Positions 7,646-15,783 of a stretch of DNA of 20,435 nucleotides are shown in pieces. Source of the stretch: Candidatus Gerdarchaeota archaeon (lineage in GTDB: Archaea; Asgardarchaeota; Heimdallarchaeia; JABLTI01). The position numbers were made by a program, and so were the translations under genes. A model generated the notes under the pieces. That model had not been told where the DNA came from, made no database searches, and worked only from the letters and a program-made list of their open reading frames with translations. Positions within the stretch are counted from its first letter, which is position 1, and the number at the start of each line of letters is the position of its first letter. The stretch is from assembly GCA_016840945.1 (NCBI GenBank), contig JAEORJ010000088.1, positions 1-20,435 on the forward strand. The letters run 5' to 3'.

Positions 7646-8773
7646 GTGGGATGCATTTTGAAGGAACTTAAGGGATTAAATGATCACAACAACAAGTTAA
7701 AAGTAGGCATCCCTCGAGGATTATATTATTATCATTATCCAGAGATGATTCACACATTTTTTTCTAAATTAAATGTTGAGGTTGTTTTATCTAAAATCAG
7801 TTCTCGGAGCATGTTATTAAATGGTTTAAAATATGCTTCAGATGAAGAATGTTTTTCAGCTAAAATGTTCTTTGGGCATATAATTGATTTAAAGGATAGA
7901 GTTGATTACTTATTTCTGCCCAAATATCATGGAAACCACAAATTCAAAGTTTCATGTCCTAAATTTATTGGTTTACCACATGTGCTTCAATCAGTTTTTT
8001 CTGATCTGCCTAAAATCATTGCCCCTTATCATTCCCGAACTAAGAATCATCATCATAAACTACATCTTTTAAATCAATTCTTTCGCGTTGGCTTTAATTT
8101 CACAAAAAATCCCTTCAAAATTATTGGCGCAATTAGAGCCTCCCTAAAGGCTCAGAGAAAATATCTTCTTGAAAAGCACTGGTCTGAAGACCAGTTAATT
8201 GATTGGGAAACAGCTATTTCTAAATCCAAAATTAACAAAGTAAAAGTAGCTTTGCTTGGTCATGCTTATGTGTTAAATGATCCAATTTTATCCTTTAACA
8301 CCTATAATTTGTTGAAACAAATGGGTGTTGAGGTTATAACTTCAGAAGAAATGCCTGAAAGTATTATTGATCATCAATTAACTAAATTGCATAGCACATT
8401 ATATTTTGAGGAAGAAAGCCGTATAGTTGGTAGTGCACTATATTTTCTCGAAACTGACTCTGTTGATGGTATCTTACAAATTATCCCTTTTCCTTGTGGA
8501 CCTACAGCTGTCTCGAGTGAAATAATCATGAGGCATGCAAAGCAAAATGAGAATATGCCTTTAATTCAATTAATGGTTGATGATAACACTGGGGAAGCTG
8601 GTTATATCACTAGAATTGAAGCATTTGTTATGACCATGAAACGTAAAAAGTTCTTACAGTATCGTAAAGGACAAGAAGAAAAACAAGACATTTCAAATCA
8701 GATTGAGCATGTAGATAGAGCTAGAGAATTAGTTTCACCTGTTTCTGCTCAATGGGAGGAAGGAGCTAGATGA
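7646..8773 (+). CDS. Acyl-CoA dehydratase activase-related protein, DUF2229/COG3580-like
   Basis: This 375-residue soluble protein is related to the 2-hydroxyglutaryl-CoA dehydratase subunit fold and to the C-terminal parts of large fused 'CoA-substrate-specific enzyme activase' proteins. Signature segments are 'KVGIPRGLYYYHYPEM' (19-34), 'DEECFSAKMFFGHIIDL' (Cys69), 'VSCPKFIGLPHVLQ' (Cys104), 'IIPFPCGPTAVSSE' (Cys284) and 'VDDNTGEAGYITRIEAF' (311-327). The conserved cysteines probably hold an Fe-S cluster. The residue after 340 is a charged tail. The start is GTG at 7646; a TTG at 7658 would remove four residues and cannot be excluded. Its stop overlaps the next gene by four bases (ATGA), so the products are translationally coupled. 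Its substrate is unknown; members of this family are generally uncharacterised. Confidence 0.85.
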   Translation: MGCILKELKGLNDHNNKLKVGIPRGLYYYHYPEMIHTFFSKLNVEVVLSKISSRSMLLNGLKYASDEECFSAKMFFGHIIDLKDRVDYLFLPKYHGNHKFKVSCPKFIGLPHVLQSVFSDLPKIIAPYHSRTKNHHHKLHLLNQFFRVGFNFTKNPFKIIGAIRASLKAQRKYLLEKHWSEDQLIDWETAISKSKINKVKVALLGHAYVLNDPILSFNTYNLLKQMGVEVITSEEMPESIIDHQLTKLHSTLYFEEESRIVGSALYFLETDSVDGILQIIPFPCGPTAVSSEIIMRHAKQNENMPLIQLMVDDNTGEAGYITRIEAFVMTMKRKKFLQYRKGQEEKQDISNQIEHVDRARELVSPVSAQWEEGAR

Positions 8774-9855
8774 TCACTTATCCGCCTTTTGGTTCTTCTG
8801 GTTATACGTTTTTAGCTGGGTTAAAAGATATCGGTAGAGAAGATTTCCTTCATCTACCCCGGCCAACTAAGAAAATGATTGCTTTAGGTGTTGCCCACAG
8901 TCCTGAAACAATCTGCACTCCAATGAAATATTGTGTTGGTGCCTTAGCTACAGGAGTGGAAATGGGGGCTGATGAAATAGTATTTCCCTCAGGAACTGGT
9001 ACCTGTAGATTTAGTTTATATTATGAAATGATTAGATTAATCTTTGAAGATATGGGTTATAATGATGTAAAATATCATACTTTTGATTATCACCTACCTC
9101 TAGATATGCTTCGAATGTTCAAAGGTATAAGTAGAAACAAATCATATGGAGAGGTTTTCACAGCTCTACTACGAGCTGGTATTAGAAATAGATTGATTGA
9201 TGATGTTGAAGAGCAATTAAATTACTATCGTGCTTTTGAGGTTGAAAAAGGGCTATCACAAAAAATTGCTGATGAATTATTCGAGGAAATTATTGATACT
9301 AAAAGAAGAATTGCATTATTTAAATTAAAAAAGAGAATACCTCAAAGTTTTCAAGAAATAGAAATAAACTTACCAAGAGATATTATTAGAGTAATAGTTG
9401 TGGGGGAAATTTATGCTGTACTTGAACCTGGTATGAATCAAGACATCAATAAGAGAATTAACGAGTTAGGAGTAGTTGCTAAAACGGGGGTTACTCTTAG
9501 AAAATATACCGATGTTGGGGCGAAAATAAATCCTTTCATTAAAGAACCTCATAAAGTTGCTGCAAAAGCAGCTAAGAATTATTTGCCTCATTATTGTGGT
9601 GGAGATGCTCAACATACAGTCGGAGATCTAATTTTATACAAGAAGAAAGGATGGGATGGTTTAATACAACTTTATCCATTCACATGCATGCCCGAACTTA
9701 TAGCTAAGGATATCCTACCAAAAGTATCACAAGATATTGACATGCCAAAGTATTCCTTAGTGTTTGATGAAAAAGCTGATGGGGCAGCAATACAAACTAG
9801 GCTTGAAGCTTTTATCAATATGTTGAAACGCAAAAAACGACAGGAGAATAGTTAG
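8770..9855 (+). CDS. Acyl-CoA dehydratase activase-related protein, COG3581-like
   Basis: This 361-residue protein is a companion to the preceding gene product. It begins MITYPPFGSSGYTFLAGL and contains 'SPETICTPMKYCVGAL' (Cys49, Cys55), 'FPSGTGTCRFSLYYEM' (Cys79), 'YCGGDAQHTVGD' (Cys276) and 'LYPFTCMPELIAKDILP' (Cys306). It ends with 'LVFDEKADGAAIQTRLEAF', the same C-terminal motif type as the first gene, which suggests two diverged versions of one fold. The cysteines are candidates for Fe-S ligands. Translation is supported by a strong AGGAAGGAG just upstream of the ATG. One base separates its stop from the activase gene, so the three proteins very likely act together. Confidence 0.85.
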   Translation: MITYPPFGSSGYTFLAGLKDIGREDFLHLPRPTKKMIALGVAHSPETICTPMKYCVGALATGVEMGADEIVFPSGTGTCRFSLYYEMIRLIFEDMGYNDVKYHTFDYHLPLDMLRMFKGISRNKSYGEVFTALLRAGIRNRLIDDVEEQLNYYRAFEVEKGLSQKIADELFEEIIDTKRRIALFKLKKRIPQSFQEIEINLPRDIIRVIVVGEIYAVLEPGMNQDINKRINELGVVAKTGVTLRKYTDVGAKINPFIKEPHKVAAKAAKNYLPHYCGGDAQHTVGDLILYKKKGWDGLIQLYPFTCMPELIAKDILPKVSQDIDMPKYSLVFDEKADGAAIQTRLEAFINMLKRKKRQENS

Positions 9856-9856
9856 T

Positions 9857-10846
9857 ATGAGTGGAAAATTTTTCCTAGGAGTAGATATCGGTTCAATAAC
9901 TGGAAAAGTGGCAATAATTGATAATGATCATAATATAATCGATAGTGTTTATCTTCGAACTGATGGTCAACCAATCGCTTGTATTAAAAAAGCACTTGAA
10001 ATAATTAATGAACGAACTGGCGATTTACCTATAGCTGGTTCTGCTACAACTGGTTCAGGAAGAAAACTAATACAAAAAGTAGTTGGTGCAGATATCGCTC
10101 GAGATGAAATTACTGCTCATTCTGTAGCAGCTATTGATTATTGCCCTAATGTTCAAACTGTAATAGATATTGGTGGACAGGATAGTAAACTCATTATCAT
10201 TCGTAATCAATTAGTAATTGATTTTGCGATGAATAGCATTTGTGCAGCAGGTACTGGTTCTTTTCTCGACAAATTGGGGGATCAATTAGGAGTAGCTATT
10301 AGTGATTTTGGTTCATGTGCTGTGTGTTCAGAACAACCTGCTGTTATATCAGGTCGCTGTACTGTTTTTGCAGAATCTGATATTATTACGAAGAAGAACT
10401 ATGGGTATAATAAAGAAGACATCTTAATGGGACTTTGCAACAGATTGGTCGAGAATTACAAAACAAATCTTGGCCGTGGGAAATCAATACTACCTCCTAT
10501 ACTATTTCAAGGAGGAGTTGCCAAAAATGAAGGCATTATCAAAGCTTTTGAGGATGTTCTTGCTGATGATTTGCAAGGCAGCTCTATTATTGTTCCAAAA
10601 TACCACGATGTAATGGGTGCTATAGGCGCAGCAATTCTTGCACAAGAAGAAATGGATTTACGCTCTTTAGAAGGCGAAAGCACTAAATCGACCTTTTTTG
10701 GTTGGGATATCCCAAAAATCGATTATCAAACACACACTTTCCAATGCTCTCATTGTGAGAATAATTGTGAGATTCTTGAAATTAAACGGGCAGCAGAGCT
10801 TATCGGTCGTTGGGGTGGAAAATGTTCTCGTTGGGATCTTGGGTAA
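9857..10846 (+). CDS. BadF/HgdC-type [4Fe-4S] ATPase (2-hydroxyacyl-CoA dehydratase activase)
   Basis: This 329-residue ASKHA-fold ATPase has phosphate-1 motif 'LGVDIGSITGKVAI' (7-20), phosphate-2 'VIDIGGQDSKLIII' (102-115) and adenosine motif 'ILFQGGVAKNEGI'. Cys129 in 'NSICAAGTGSFLD' and Cys168 in 'SGRCTVFAESDI' match the two ligands by which the HgdC homodimer holds one bridging [4Fe-4S] cluster. Such activators couple ATP hydrolysis to one-electron injection into a partner, classically a 2-hydroxyacyl-CoA dehydratase. The C-terminus has an extra Cys-rich tail, 'CSHCENNCEIL' and 'GGKCSRWDLG', as seen in the larger activase-related proteins. A GGAG site precedes the ATG. The likely electron acceptors are the two upstream gene products, because no classical HgdA/HgdB pair is in the window. 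Confidence 0.92.
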   Translation: MSGKFFLGVDIGSITGKVAIIDNDHNIIDSVYLRTDGQPIACIKKALEIINERTGDLPIAGSATTGSGRKLIQKVVGADIARDEITAHSVAAIDYCPNVQTVIDIGGQDSKLIIIRNQLVIDFAMNSICAAGTGSFLDKLGDQLGVAISDFGSCAVCSEQPAVISGRCTVFAESDIITKKNYGYNKEDILMGLCNRLVENYKTNLGRGKSILPPILFQGGVAKNEGIIKAFEDVLADDLQGSSIIVPKYHDVMGAIGAAILAQEEMDLRSLEGESTKSTFFGWDIPKIDYQTHTFQCSHCENNCEILEIKRAAELIGRWGGKCSRWDLG

Positions 10847-10930
10847 TGATTCCAATTATTAACTAATGTTTTCCATAAGGGTGTTATTTGGAATAAATGT
10901 ATAAAATTAAGGGTTGATTATATACAAAAG

Positions 10931-10939
10931 TTTTATATT
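10931..10939 (+). promoter_or_regulatory. Possible TATA box before the large caspase-like gene
   Basis: TTTTATATT lies about 70 bases before the ATG at 11008 and would give a leader of about 45 bases. The assignment rests on composition and position only. Confidence 0.35.
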
Positions 10940-11007
10940 CGCTAATTTTCATTTTACTACTATGTTAGTCGGTTTAGATTAACAATAAGGTTAAGTTTGG
11001 GATTCTT

Positions 11008-13677
11008 ATGAAATCTAAAAAAATGATTATTGGGTTAGTTCTATTTTCTCTACTGTTAATAACAATCCCAGCAGTAGTGACAGGACTTAGTCAATCATCC
11101 ATTACAGATGATACTTTAGTTGTGCGTTCAGTCACAACGTTTAATGGATCCGTGAGTCAAGGATCAGATAGCACTCGACATTATTTTGATGTTCCAGCAA
11201 GTGCTATTTTAATTGAAGCTTCATTATCATTTAGTAGTAGTTATGATTTTGATTTTAGTATGTGGGATGATCAAAGCCGTAGAACAGGTGGTTGGACCTC
11301 TTCTGATCACTCGTTAAAGGAAAACATTCCTAACAGTGATTATTCAGGGTATTCAGCTAATCCAGAATGGATTAATGTTGATCCTCCAGCAACTTCTGGT
11401 AGTTGGTCAGTTGGTTGTTATTCTTATAGTGGTTCTGGCAGCTATACAATAACTGTAACCATTACTACTAGCACTGCTGACACCACGCCACCATCTGTTA
11501 GTATTACTTCTCCATCTAATGGTGCAACCGTATCTGGTACTATTAGCATTACTGCTTCAGCAAGCGATAATGTAGGAGTTTCTTATGTGACCTTTAAAGT
11601 TGATAGTACAACAATTTCAACTGACAGCAGCTCACCTTATTCAGCATCATTAAATACTGCAACACTCTCAGATGGCACCCACACTATTTATGCTACAGCA
11701 TATGATGCTGCAGGCAATTATGACCAAGATTCAATTTCTATCACCGTTGATAATGGTGGTTCTGGTGATAATGAATTGACTTCTGGTGTACCAGTTTCTG
11801 GTAGTTTAAGCTCTGTTGGTCAAACAGAAATGTGGTATATTAGTGTCGGATCAAATGCTGTATCAATGCGCTCAGTATTGACTTGTGGCTCTGCCGATTT
11901 TGACCTCTATGGTCGACTTAATGCAGAACCAACAACCAGTACGTATGACTGGCGTGGTTATACCAGTGGTGGCGAAGATGTTACCTATAACAATCCTGGA
12001 GCAGGCATCTGGTATATTATGGTTCGAGATTATAGTGGAAGTGGTAGTTACCAATTAACAGTAACCATTACTTATGGTTCCTCTGACACCACACCACCTA
12101 CTGTTAGCATCACTTCTCCATCTAATGGCGCAACTGTTTCAGGAACAACAACAATTACAGCTTCTGCCAGTGATAATGTAGGTGTTTCAAGTGTAGTATT
12201 TTACATAGATGGTTCACAAGTTGGCACAGATACAACTGCATCCTATACTTACTCTTGGGATACAACTGCCTATGCTGATGGTAGTCATACTATCTACGCT
12301 AGAGCTTATGATGCAGCAGGTAATTATGGAACCAGCACAACTATCACTGTTACTGTTGATAACGGTGGTGGTGATAATGAGCTATCTTCAGGAGTACCTG
12401 TTAGTGGCAGTTTAAGCTCTGTTGGTCAAACCGAAATGTGGTTCATAAATGTCGCTGCTAATGCAGCATCAATGCATTCAGTATTAACTTGTGGTTCTGC
12501 TGACTTTGATCTTTATGGACGATTAGGTGCTGAACCAACAACCAGTACGTATGACTGGCGTGGTTATACTAGCGGTGGCGAAGATGTTACCTATAATAAC
12601 CCAGGAGCGGGTATTTGGTATATTATGGTCCGCGATTACAGCGGAAGTGGCAGTTATCAACTAACAGTCACTATAACTTATAATGCACCAGACACAACCC
12701 CACCAACAATATCTATAACAAGTCCAAGTAATGGTGCAACTGTTTCAAGTGCAACAATTGTTTGGTCAGGTTCTGATTCGGGAAGTGGTATCAACTACTA
12801 TGAAGTTAGAATAGATGGTGGAACCTGGATAAATAAAGGATCAAGCACTTCTCATACTTTCAGCGTAGCTGACGGGTCACACACAGCTGAAGTTCGAGCT
12901 TGGGATGTTGCAGGAAATTATGCAACTGATGATGTAACCTTTACTGTAGATTCAAGCCAAAGCAATGTTGAAAAATACGCTGTTATAGTTGGTATTTCTG
13001 ACTATAAGGCAATAAATGACTTGTCATATTGTGATGAAGATGCTACAGATTGGTACAATCACCTTACCGGTTCACAGATGGACTTCGACCATATAGTAGT
13101 TCTTGGAGATGGACATACTTCAAATTATCCACAATGGGATGGATATGCTAATGAGTATAACATCAAACAAGCATTAACAAACATGGTTAATTCAGCTGAT
13201 AATGATGATATCATCGCCTTCATGACATCCGGTCACGGAGCAGGGAATGGTTATGGGTCTTCCTATATCTGCGCTTGGGATTGTGGTTCTGGTGAGAATG
13301 GCGAAGATGGAGATTTCTATGATACTGAACTAGCAGCAATACTAGATGATGCTGTTGCTAACAAAATATTCGTCTTTATAGACCATTGTTATTCAGGAGG
13401 ATTTGGACCTGAATTAATGGCTATGGGCAATGGTGCACGTGTATATCTAACAACAACTTGTACAGATGATGGTTATGGCTATGACGATCCAACTCATAAT
13501 AACGGTGCCTGGACCTATTACTTCTTAGAATACGCTTGGATCAATCACTTCGGTGGTAGTGCTTCAGTTTCTATGGAATCCATCTTTGACTATGCTCATG
13601 CTGCATATCCTTATGGCGGTGGCGATGAGCCCGAAGAATACGATGGAAATTCCTCTTCAGCCTTCTATCTGGCATAA
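11008..13677 (+). CDS. Exported caspase-fold (clan CD, C14/metacaspase-like) protease with PPC and Ig-like repeats
   Basis: This 889-residue protein has an N-terminal signal peptide (KSKK, then hydrophobic residues 6-25). Next come a PPC-like beta domain (about 39-150), Ig1 (158-248), PPC2 (254-356), Ig2 (360-451), PPC3 (456-558), Ig3 (562-648) and a C-terminal protease domain (655-889). The Ig units carry 'TTPPxVSITSPSNGATVSG' and 'AYDAAGNY'; the PPC units carry 'GSADFDLYGRL' and 'GIWYIMVRDYSGSGSYQLTV'. The protease domain has the caspase-fold order: 'YAVIVGISDY', His743 in 'MTSGHGAG', and Cys794 in 'FVFIDHCYSGG', then 'TTCTDDGYGYDDP'. The His/Cys dyad is intact, so it is probably active outside the cell. 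There is no C-terminal anchor or sorting signal that I recognise. Ig and PPC repeats probably mediate binding to surfaces, glycans or protein partners. A paralogous minimal enzyme lies at 14416-15321. Confidence 0.9.
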   Translation: MKSKKMIIGLVLFSLLLITIPAVVTGLSQSSITDDTLVVRSVTTFNGSVSQGSDSTRHYFDVPASAILIEASLSFSSSYDFDFSMWDDQSRRTGGWTSSDHSLKENIPNSDYSGYSANPEWINVDPPATSGSWSVGCYSYSGSGSYTITVTITTSTADTTPPSVSITSPSNGATVSGTISITASASDNVGVSYVTFKVDSTTISTDSSSPYSASLNTATLSDGTHTIYATAYDAAGNYDQDSISITVDNGGSGDNELTSGVPVSGSLSSVGQTEMWYISVGSNAVSMRSVLTCGSADFDLYGRLNAEPTTSTYDWRGYTSGGEDVTYNNPGAGIWYIMVRDYSGSGSYQLTVTITYGSSDTTPPTVSITSPSNGATVSGTTTITASASDNVGVSSVVFYIDGSQVGTDTTASYTYSWDTTAYADGSHTIYARAYDAAGNYGTSTTITVTVDNGGGDNELSSGVPVSGSLSSVGQTEMWFINVAANAASMHSVLTCGSADFDLYGRLGAEPTTSTYDWRGYTSGGEDVTYNNPGAGIWYIMVRDYSGSGSYQLTVTITYNAPDTTPPTISITSPSNGATVSSATIVWSGSDSGSGINYYEVRIDGGTWINKGSSTSHTFSVADGSHTAEVRAWDVAGNYATDDVTFTVDSSQSNVEKYAVIVGISDYKAINDLSYCDEDATDWYNHLTGSQMDFDHIVVLGDGHTSNYPQWDGYANEYNIKQALTNMVNSADNDDIIAFMTSGHGAGNGYGSSYICAWDCGSGENGEDGDFYDTELAAILDDAVANKIFVFIDHCYSGGFGPELMAMGNGARVYLTTTCTDDGYGYDDPTHNNGAWTYYFLEYAWINHFGGSASVSMESIFDYAHAAYPYGGGDEPEEYDGNSSSAFYLA
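11479..12690 (+). repeat. In-gene tandem duplication of an Ig + PPC module, period 606 bp
   Basis: Units 11479-12084 and 12085-12690 each encode one Ig-like plus one PPC domain, exactly 202 codons apart. A third Ig copy starts at 12691 in the same phase. The two PPC parts are nearly identical in protein, and a 38-base stretch (11926-11963 and 12532-12569) is identical in DNA, indicating recent duplication or gene conversion. Confidence 0.85.
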
Positions 13678-13705
13678 TTTATGCCAGATTTTTTTTTCTT
13701 TTTTT
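13667..13705 (+). terminator. Terminator hairpin overlapping the stop codon of the large protease gene
   Basis: ATCTGGCAT (13667-13675) pairs perfectly with ATGCCAGAT (13681-13689); one more A-T pair can close the loop to three bases. A long T-run interrupted by one C follows to 13705. The TAA stop (13675-13677) lies at the top of the stem. This is a strong intrinsic-type signal for an archaeal gene. Confidence 0.8.
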
Positions 13706-14291
13706 ACTCTTCGACTAAATTCGGATTATCTTTCTTTTTTCTATTCCATTTTTCTCCTAATATTCCACCTAATAACCTTCTAGTTCCTAATACAATAAAT
13801 CCACATGAAAACACTGCTGTTAATGTTATTCTTGCAACCTCATCTACTGCTAGATTAATAATTGCTACTATAATCAAAGCAAACCCATAGATTATCAATA
13901 GTAATCTTGTTATTGCTTCCTTTGTTTTTTCTTCGAATCCTTTTACTACTCCTATTATTCCTAATAGTAAGAATGCTACTGCTATAAAAACGAATACCAC
14001 TCTTATTGTTATATCGTGTTCTATTATTGCTGTTAAACCAATTGGTAATAATATTATTCCTGTTATGAGATTCATTAAATTGAGTGATTTCGACTGTTTA
14101 TTATCAAAAATTCCCACTACTATTCTTGTTGTCCCAATAACTAATAATGCAATACCAAAAAGTATTGAGGTTATCAGTAGTTCAAATTTGATATTTATCA
14201 ATACTACTACTGCAAATAATATACTAATCGATCCTGATATAATGTAAAATATTCTTAGCCACTTTGGTAATTCTAATTCTTTTTTTTCCAT
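13704..14291 (-). CDS. DUF308/HdeD-like multi-pass membrane protein
   Basis: This 195-residue protein has about six hydrophobic helices, starting with 'IFYIISGSISILFAVVVLI', then 'ITSILFGIALLVIGTTRIVV', 'LITGIILLPIGLTAII', 'VVFVFIAVAFLLLGIIGVV', 'LLLIIYGFALIIVAIINLA' and 'LTAVFSCGFIVLGTRRLLG'. The short helices rich in Gly and the repeated 'GxxxLxxGxxRxxxG' pattern match the DUF308/HdeD family. E. coli HdeD is linked to acid resistance, but most members have no known role, so no function is assigned. The C-terminal tail is charged and cytosolic. The ATG at 14291 is the only good start. It overlaps the T-run of the opposing protease gene's terminator and is separated from the upstream protease gene on its own strand by a terminator. 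Confidence 0.8.
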   Translation of the reverse strand: MEKKELELPKWLRIFYIISGSISILFAVVVLINIKFELLITSILFGIALLVIGTTRIVVGIFDNKQSKSLNLMNLITGIILLPIGLTAIIEHDITIRVVFVFIAVAFLLLGIIGVVKGFEEKTKEAITRLLLIIYGFALIIVAIINLAVDEVARITLTAVFSCGFIVLGTRRLLGGILGEKWNRKKKDNPNLVEE

Positions 14292-14360
14292 AACAATTAT
14301 ACATATCCTCAGCTAAAGAATATTTCTAGAAAAATCATTTTTATTTAATTATTTTAAAAT

Positions 14361-14404
14361 AAAAAAATTGAACCGCTCTTTGTTAGATACCAAAGATTGG
14401 TTCA
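14361..14404 (-). terminator. Hairpin terminator of the small caspase-like gene
   Basis: On the minus strand, TGAACC...GGTTCA (14404-14399 with 14374-14369) and an inner TCTTTG...CAAAGA pair form a two-part stem with an 8-base loop. T7 follows (A-run 14361-14367 on the plus strand) and then more T-rich sequence. It begins 12 bases after the stop codon of the small protease gene. Confidence 0.7.
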
Positions 14405-14415
14405 TTGTTATGATC

Positions 14416-15321
14416 TTATAGATAAAAGTCTTCCATTGGCATGCCATCAAATTCTTGTGGCCAATCACCTGGTCGATGATATACTTGAATAAATTGCTCA
14501 TATGCTATATCAAAGGTCTCTTCCATGGAGCCTGATCCACCAAGCTCGCCTATTAAAGCGTACTCTAAGAACCAGTATGTCCAAGCTCCATTCAAGTGTA
14601 ATGGATCGTCATAGCCATATCCATTATCAGAGCATGTTGCTGCAAAATAGAAGTTCTCAGCGTTGTCGTTTTCCATAATTGTTTTGAATCCTCCAGCATA
14701 GCAATGATCGATAAATACGAATGTTTTAGCTACTGAAGGAGCCATCATTTCTTGTAATTCATAGTGAGTAATTAGTCCGTTGTAACCGTTTTCACCAGCA
14801 GAAGTGTCCCACATACATAGATAATAAACGAATTCATCTAATGTTGTTGACATTCCTCTTCCGCCATGTCCTGATGTTGCGAAAATTACTATGTCATCTT
14901 CATCTGCAATTGCCAAAATATTTGCCCAAGCTACTCGCACATTGTATTCTGTTGCTAATCCATCCCAATGTGGATAATTCTCAGGATGGTTGTCTCCTAG
15001 CACTGTTATTTGGTAATCTAATGTTATTAGATAGTTGTACCAGTCCACTGCATCATCGTCTGCGTAGTTTAGATCATTTATCACATTATAATCAGATATC
15101 CCTATTACTAGTGCGTATCTATTGACTTCTCCGTCTCCTTTTTTGTACATATAGGCGTTACTAACAACAGCCCCATCTTCAAATGATAGATCATCTGTTG
15201 TTCTGGTCATCGTCATTCCAAGTGTTATTGCACCACTTAATAGTGATACTGAAAAAATCACTGTCAAACAAGCCACATAAACTGTCTTTTTATTCAAAGG
15301 CTTACACCCCAATAATAACAT
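14416..15321 (-). CDS. Exported minimal caspase-fold (clan CD) protease
   Basis: This 301-residue protein has a hydrophobic N-terminal segment (about 13-36, 'TVYVACLTVIFSVSLLSGAI') that acts as a signal peptide or membrane anchor. A short linker (37-66) leads to the protease domain. The domain motifs match the C-terminal domain of the 889-residue protein: 'RYALVIGISDYNVINDLNYA', 'GDNHPENYPHWDGLATEYN', His152 in 'FATSGHGGRG', Cys207 in 'FVFIDHCYAGGF', and 'ATCSDNGYGYDDP'. The catalytic dyad is intact. It is a paralogue lacking the Ig and PPC modules. The true start may be TTG at 15297, giving MNKKTVYVACL, a cleaner signal peptide, rather than the ATG at 15321. The apparent 'LLLGC' near the ATG start is too close to the N-terminus to be a lipobox. 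Confidence 0.88.
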   Translation of the reverse strand: MLLLGCKPLNKKTVYVACLTVIFSVSLLSGAITLGMTMTRTTDDLSFEDGAVVSNAYMYKKGDGEVNRYALVIGISDYNVINDLNYADDDAVDWYNYLITLDYQITVLGDNHPENYPHWDGLATEYNVRVAWANILAIADEDDIVIFATSGHGGRGMSTTLDEFVYYLCMWDTSAGENGYNGLITHYELQEMMAPSVAKTFVFIDHCYAGGFKTIMENDNAENFYFAATCSDNGYGYDDPLHLNGAWTYWFLEYALIGELGGSGSMEETFDIAYEQFIQVYHRPGDWPQEFDGMPMEDFYL

Positions 15322-15432
15322 TAAGGTTGTAAGAATACTATTATCGCTGGTTTTCTTTAAACAAAGTCTCTAAATGGTTTCGAATTGGTTTCGATTTTGA
15401 CCTTTTTCTATTGAATATTTTTTTATCTTAAT

Positions 15433-15678
15433 ATGAGTAATTATTATTTGGTGTTATCATTGGACGAAGAAAATTATAGTGCTTTGATAAAAGAGTTAAG
15501 TGGTATAAAATATCTTTTAGCATATCAATCTCTTGCTTCTTTATTTGGCTTTGATGTTGAAGCTATTTATGAGTATCTTAAATTAGTAGGGTTCTCCGAT
15601 GATGAGATGGATATACTTCTTAGAGCTAGATTTGGTAATAATTGGGTTAAACGATTTTGGAAAAAAATGGATAAGTAA
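15433..15678 (+). CDS. Small protein of unknown function (81 residues)
   Basis: I do not recognise this protein. It is soluble and mostly helical by eye, with an acidic middle ('DEENY', 'GFSDDEMDILLRARFG') and a basic, aromatic C-terminus ('NNWVKRFWKKMDK'). It starts at ATG 15433 after a T-rich stretch and has no obvious Shine-Dalgarno sequence. The segment 'FGFDVEAIYEYLKLVGFSDDEMDILL' could be a small helical bundle or DNA-binding fold, but this is only an impression. It lies alone, divergent from the small protease gene and 282 bases before the second zinc-ribbon gene. The codon pattern and length look like a real gene rather than a chance frame. Confidence 0.65.
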   Translation: MSNYYLVLSLDEENYSALIKELSGIKYLLAYQSLASLFGFDVEAIYEYLKLVGFSDDEMDILLRARFGNNWVKRFWKKMDK

Positions 15679-15783
15679 TGACTTATTCTGGTGCTAAAAA
15701 TTATAAATAGAATTGGAATATACAACAATAATTCAATGATACAATAGTTGATTTTTATTTAATTATCCTATTCAGTATCTAAA

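Noticed and set aside
10849..10894. ATTCCAA ... TTGGAAT inverted repeat after the activase gene
   Set aside because: Only 7-bp arms with a 32-base loop and no adjacent T-run; likely chance in AT-rich DNA.
12209..12415. Plus-strand alternative-frame ORF inside the large protease gene
   Set aside because: Shadow of the repeat region in another frame, without its own start signal.
13681..13890. Short plus-strand frame beginning in the terminator of the large protease gene
   Set aside because: It starts in the poly-T tail of a terminator and is antisense to the DUF308 membrane protein gene.
14841..15125. Open frame of 94 codons on the plus strand opposite the small protease gene
   Set aside because: Low-complexity Leu/His-rich antisense product; the opposite strand encodes conserved caspase-fold motifs.
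15304..15321. Possible lipobox (LLLGC) at the N-terminus of the small protease
   Set aside because: The cysteine would be residue 6, before the hydrophobic segment, so it cannot be a lipoprotein signal; the TTG start further in gives a normal signal peptide.
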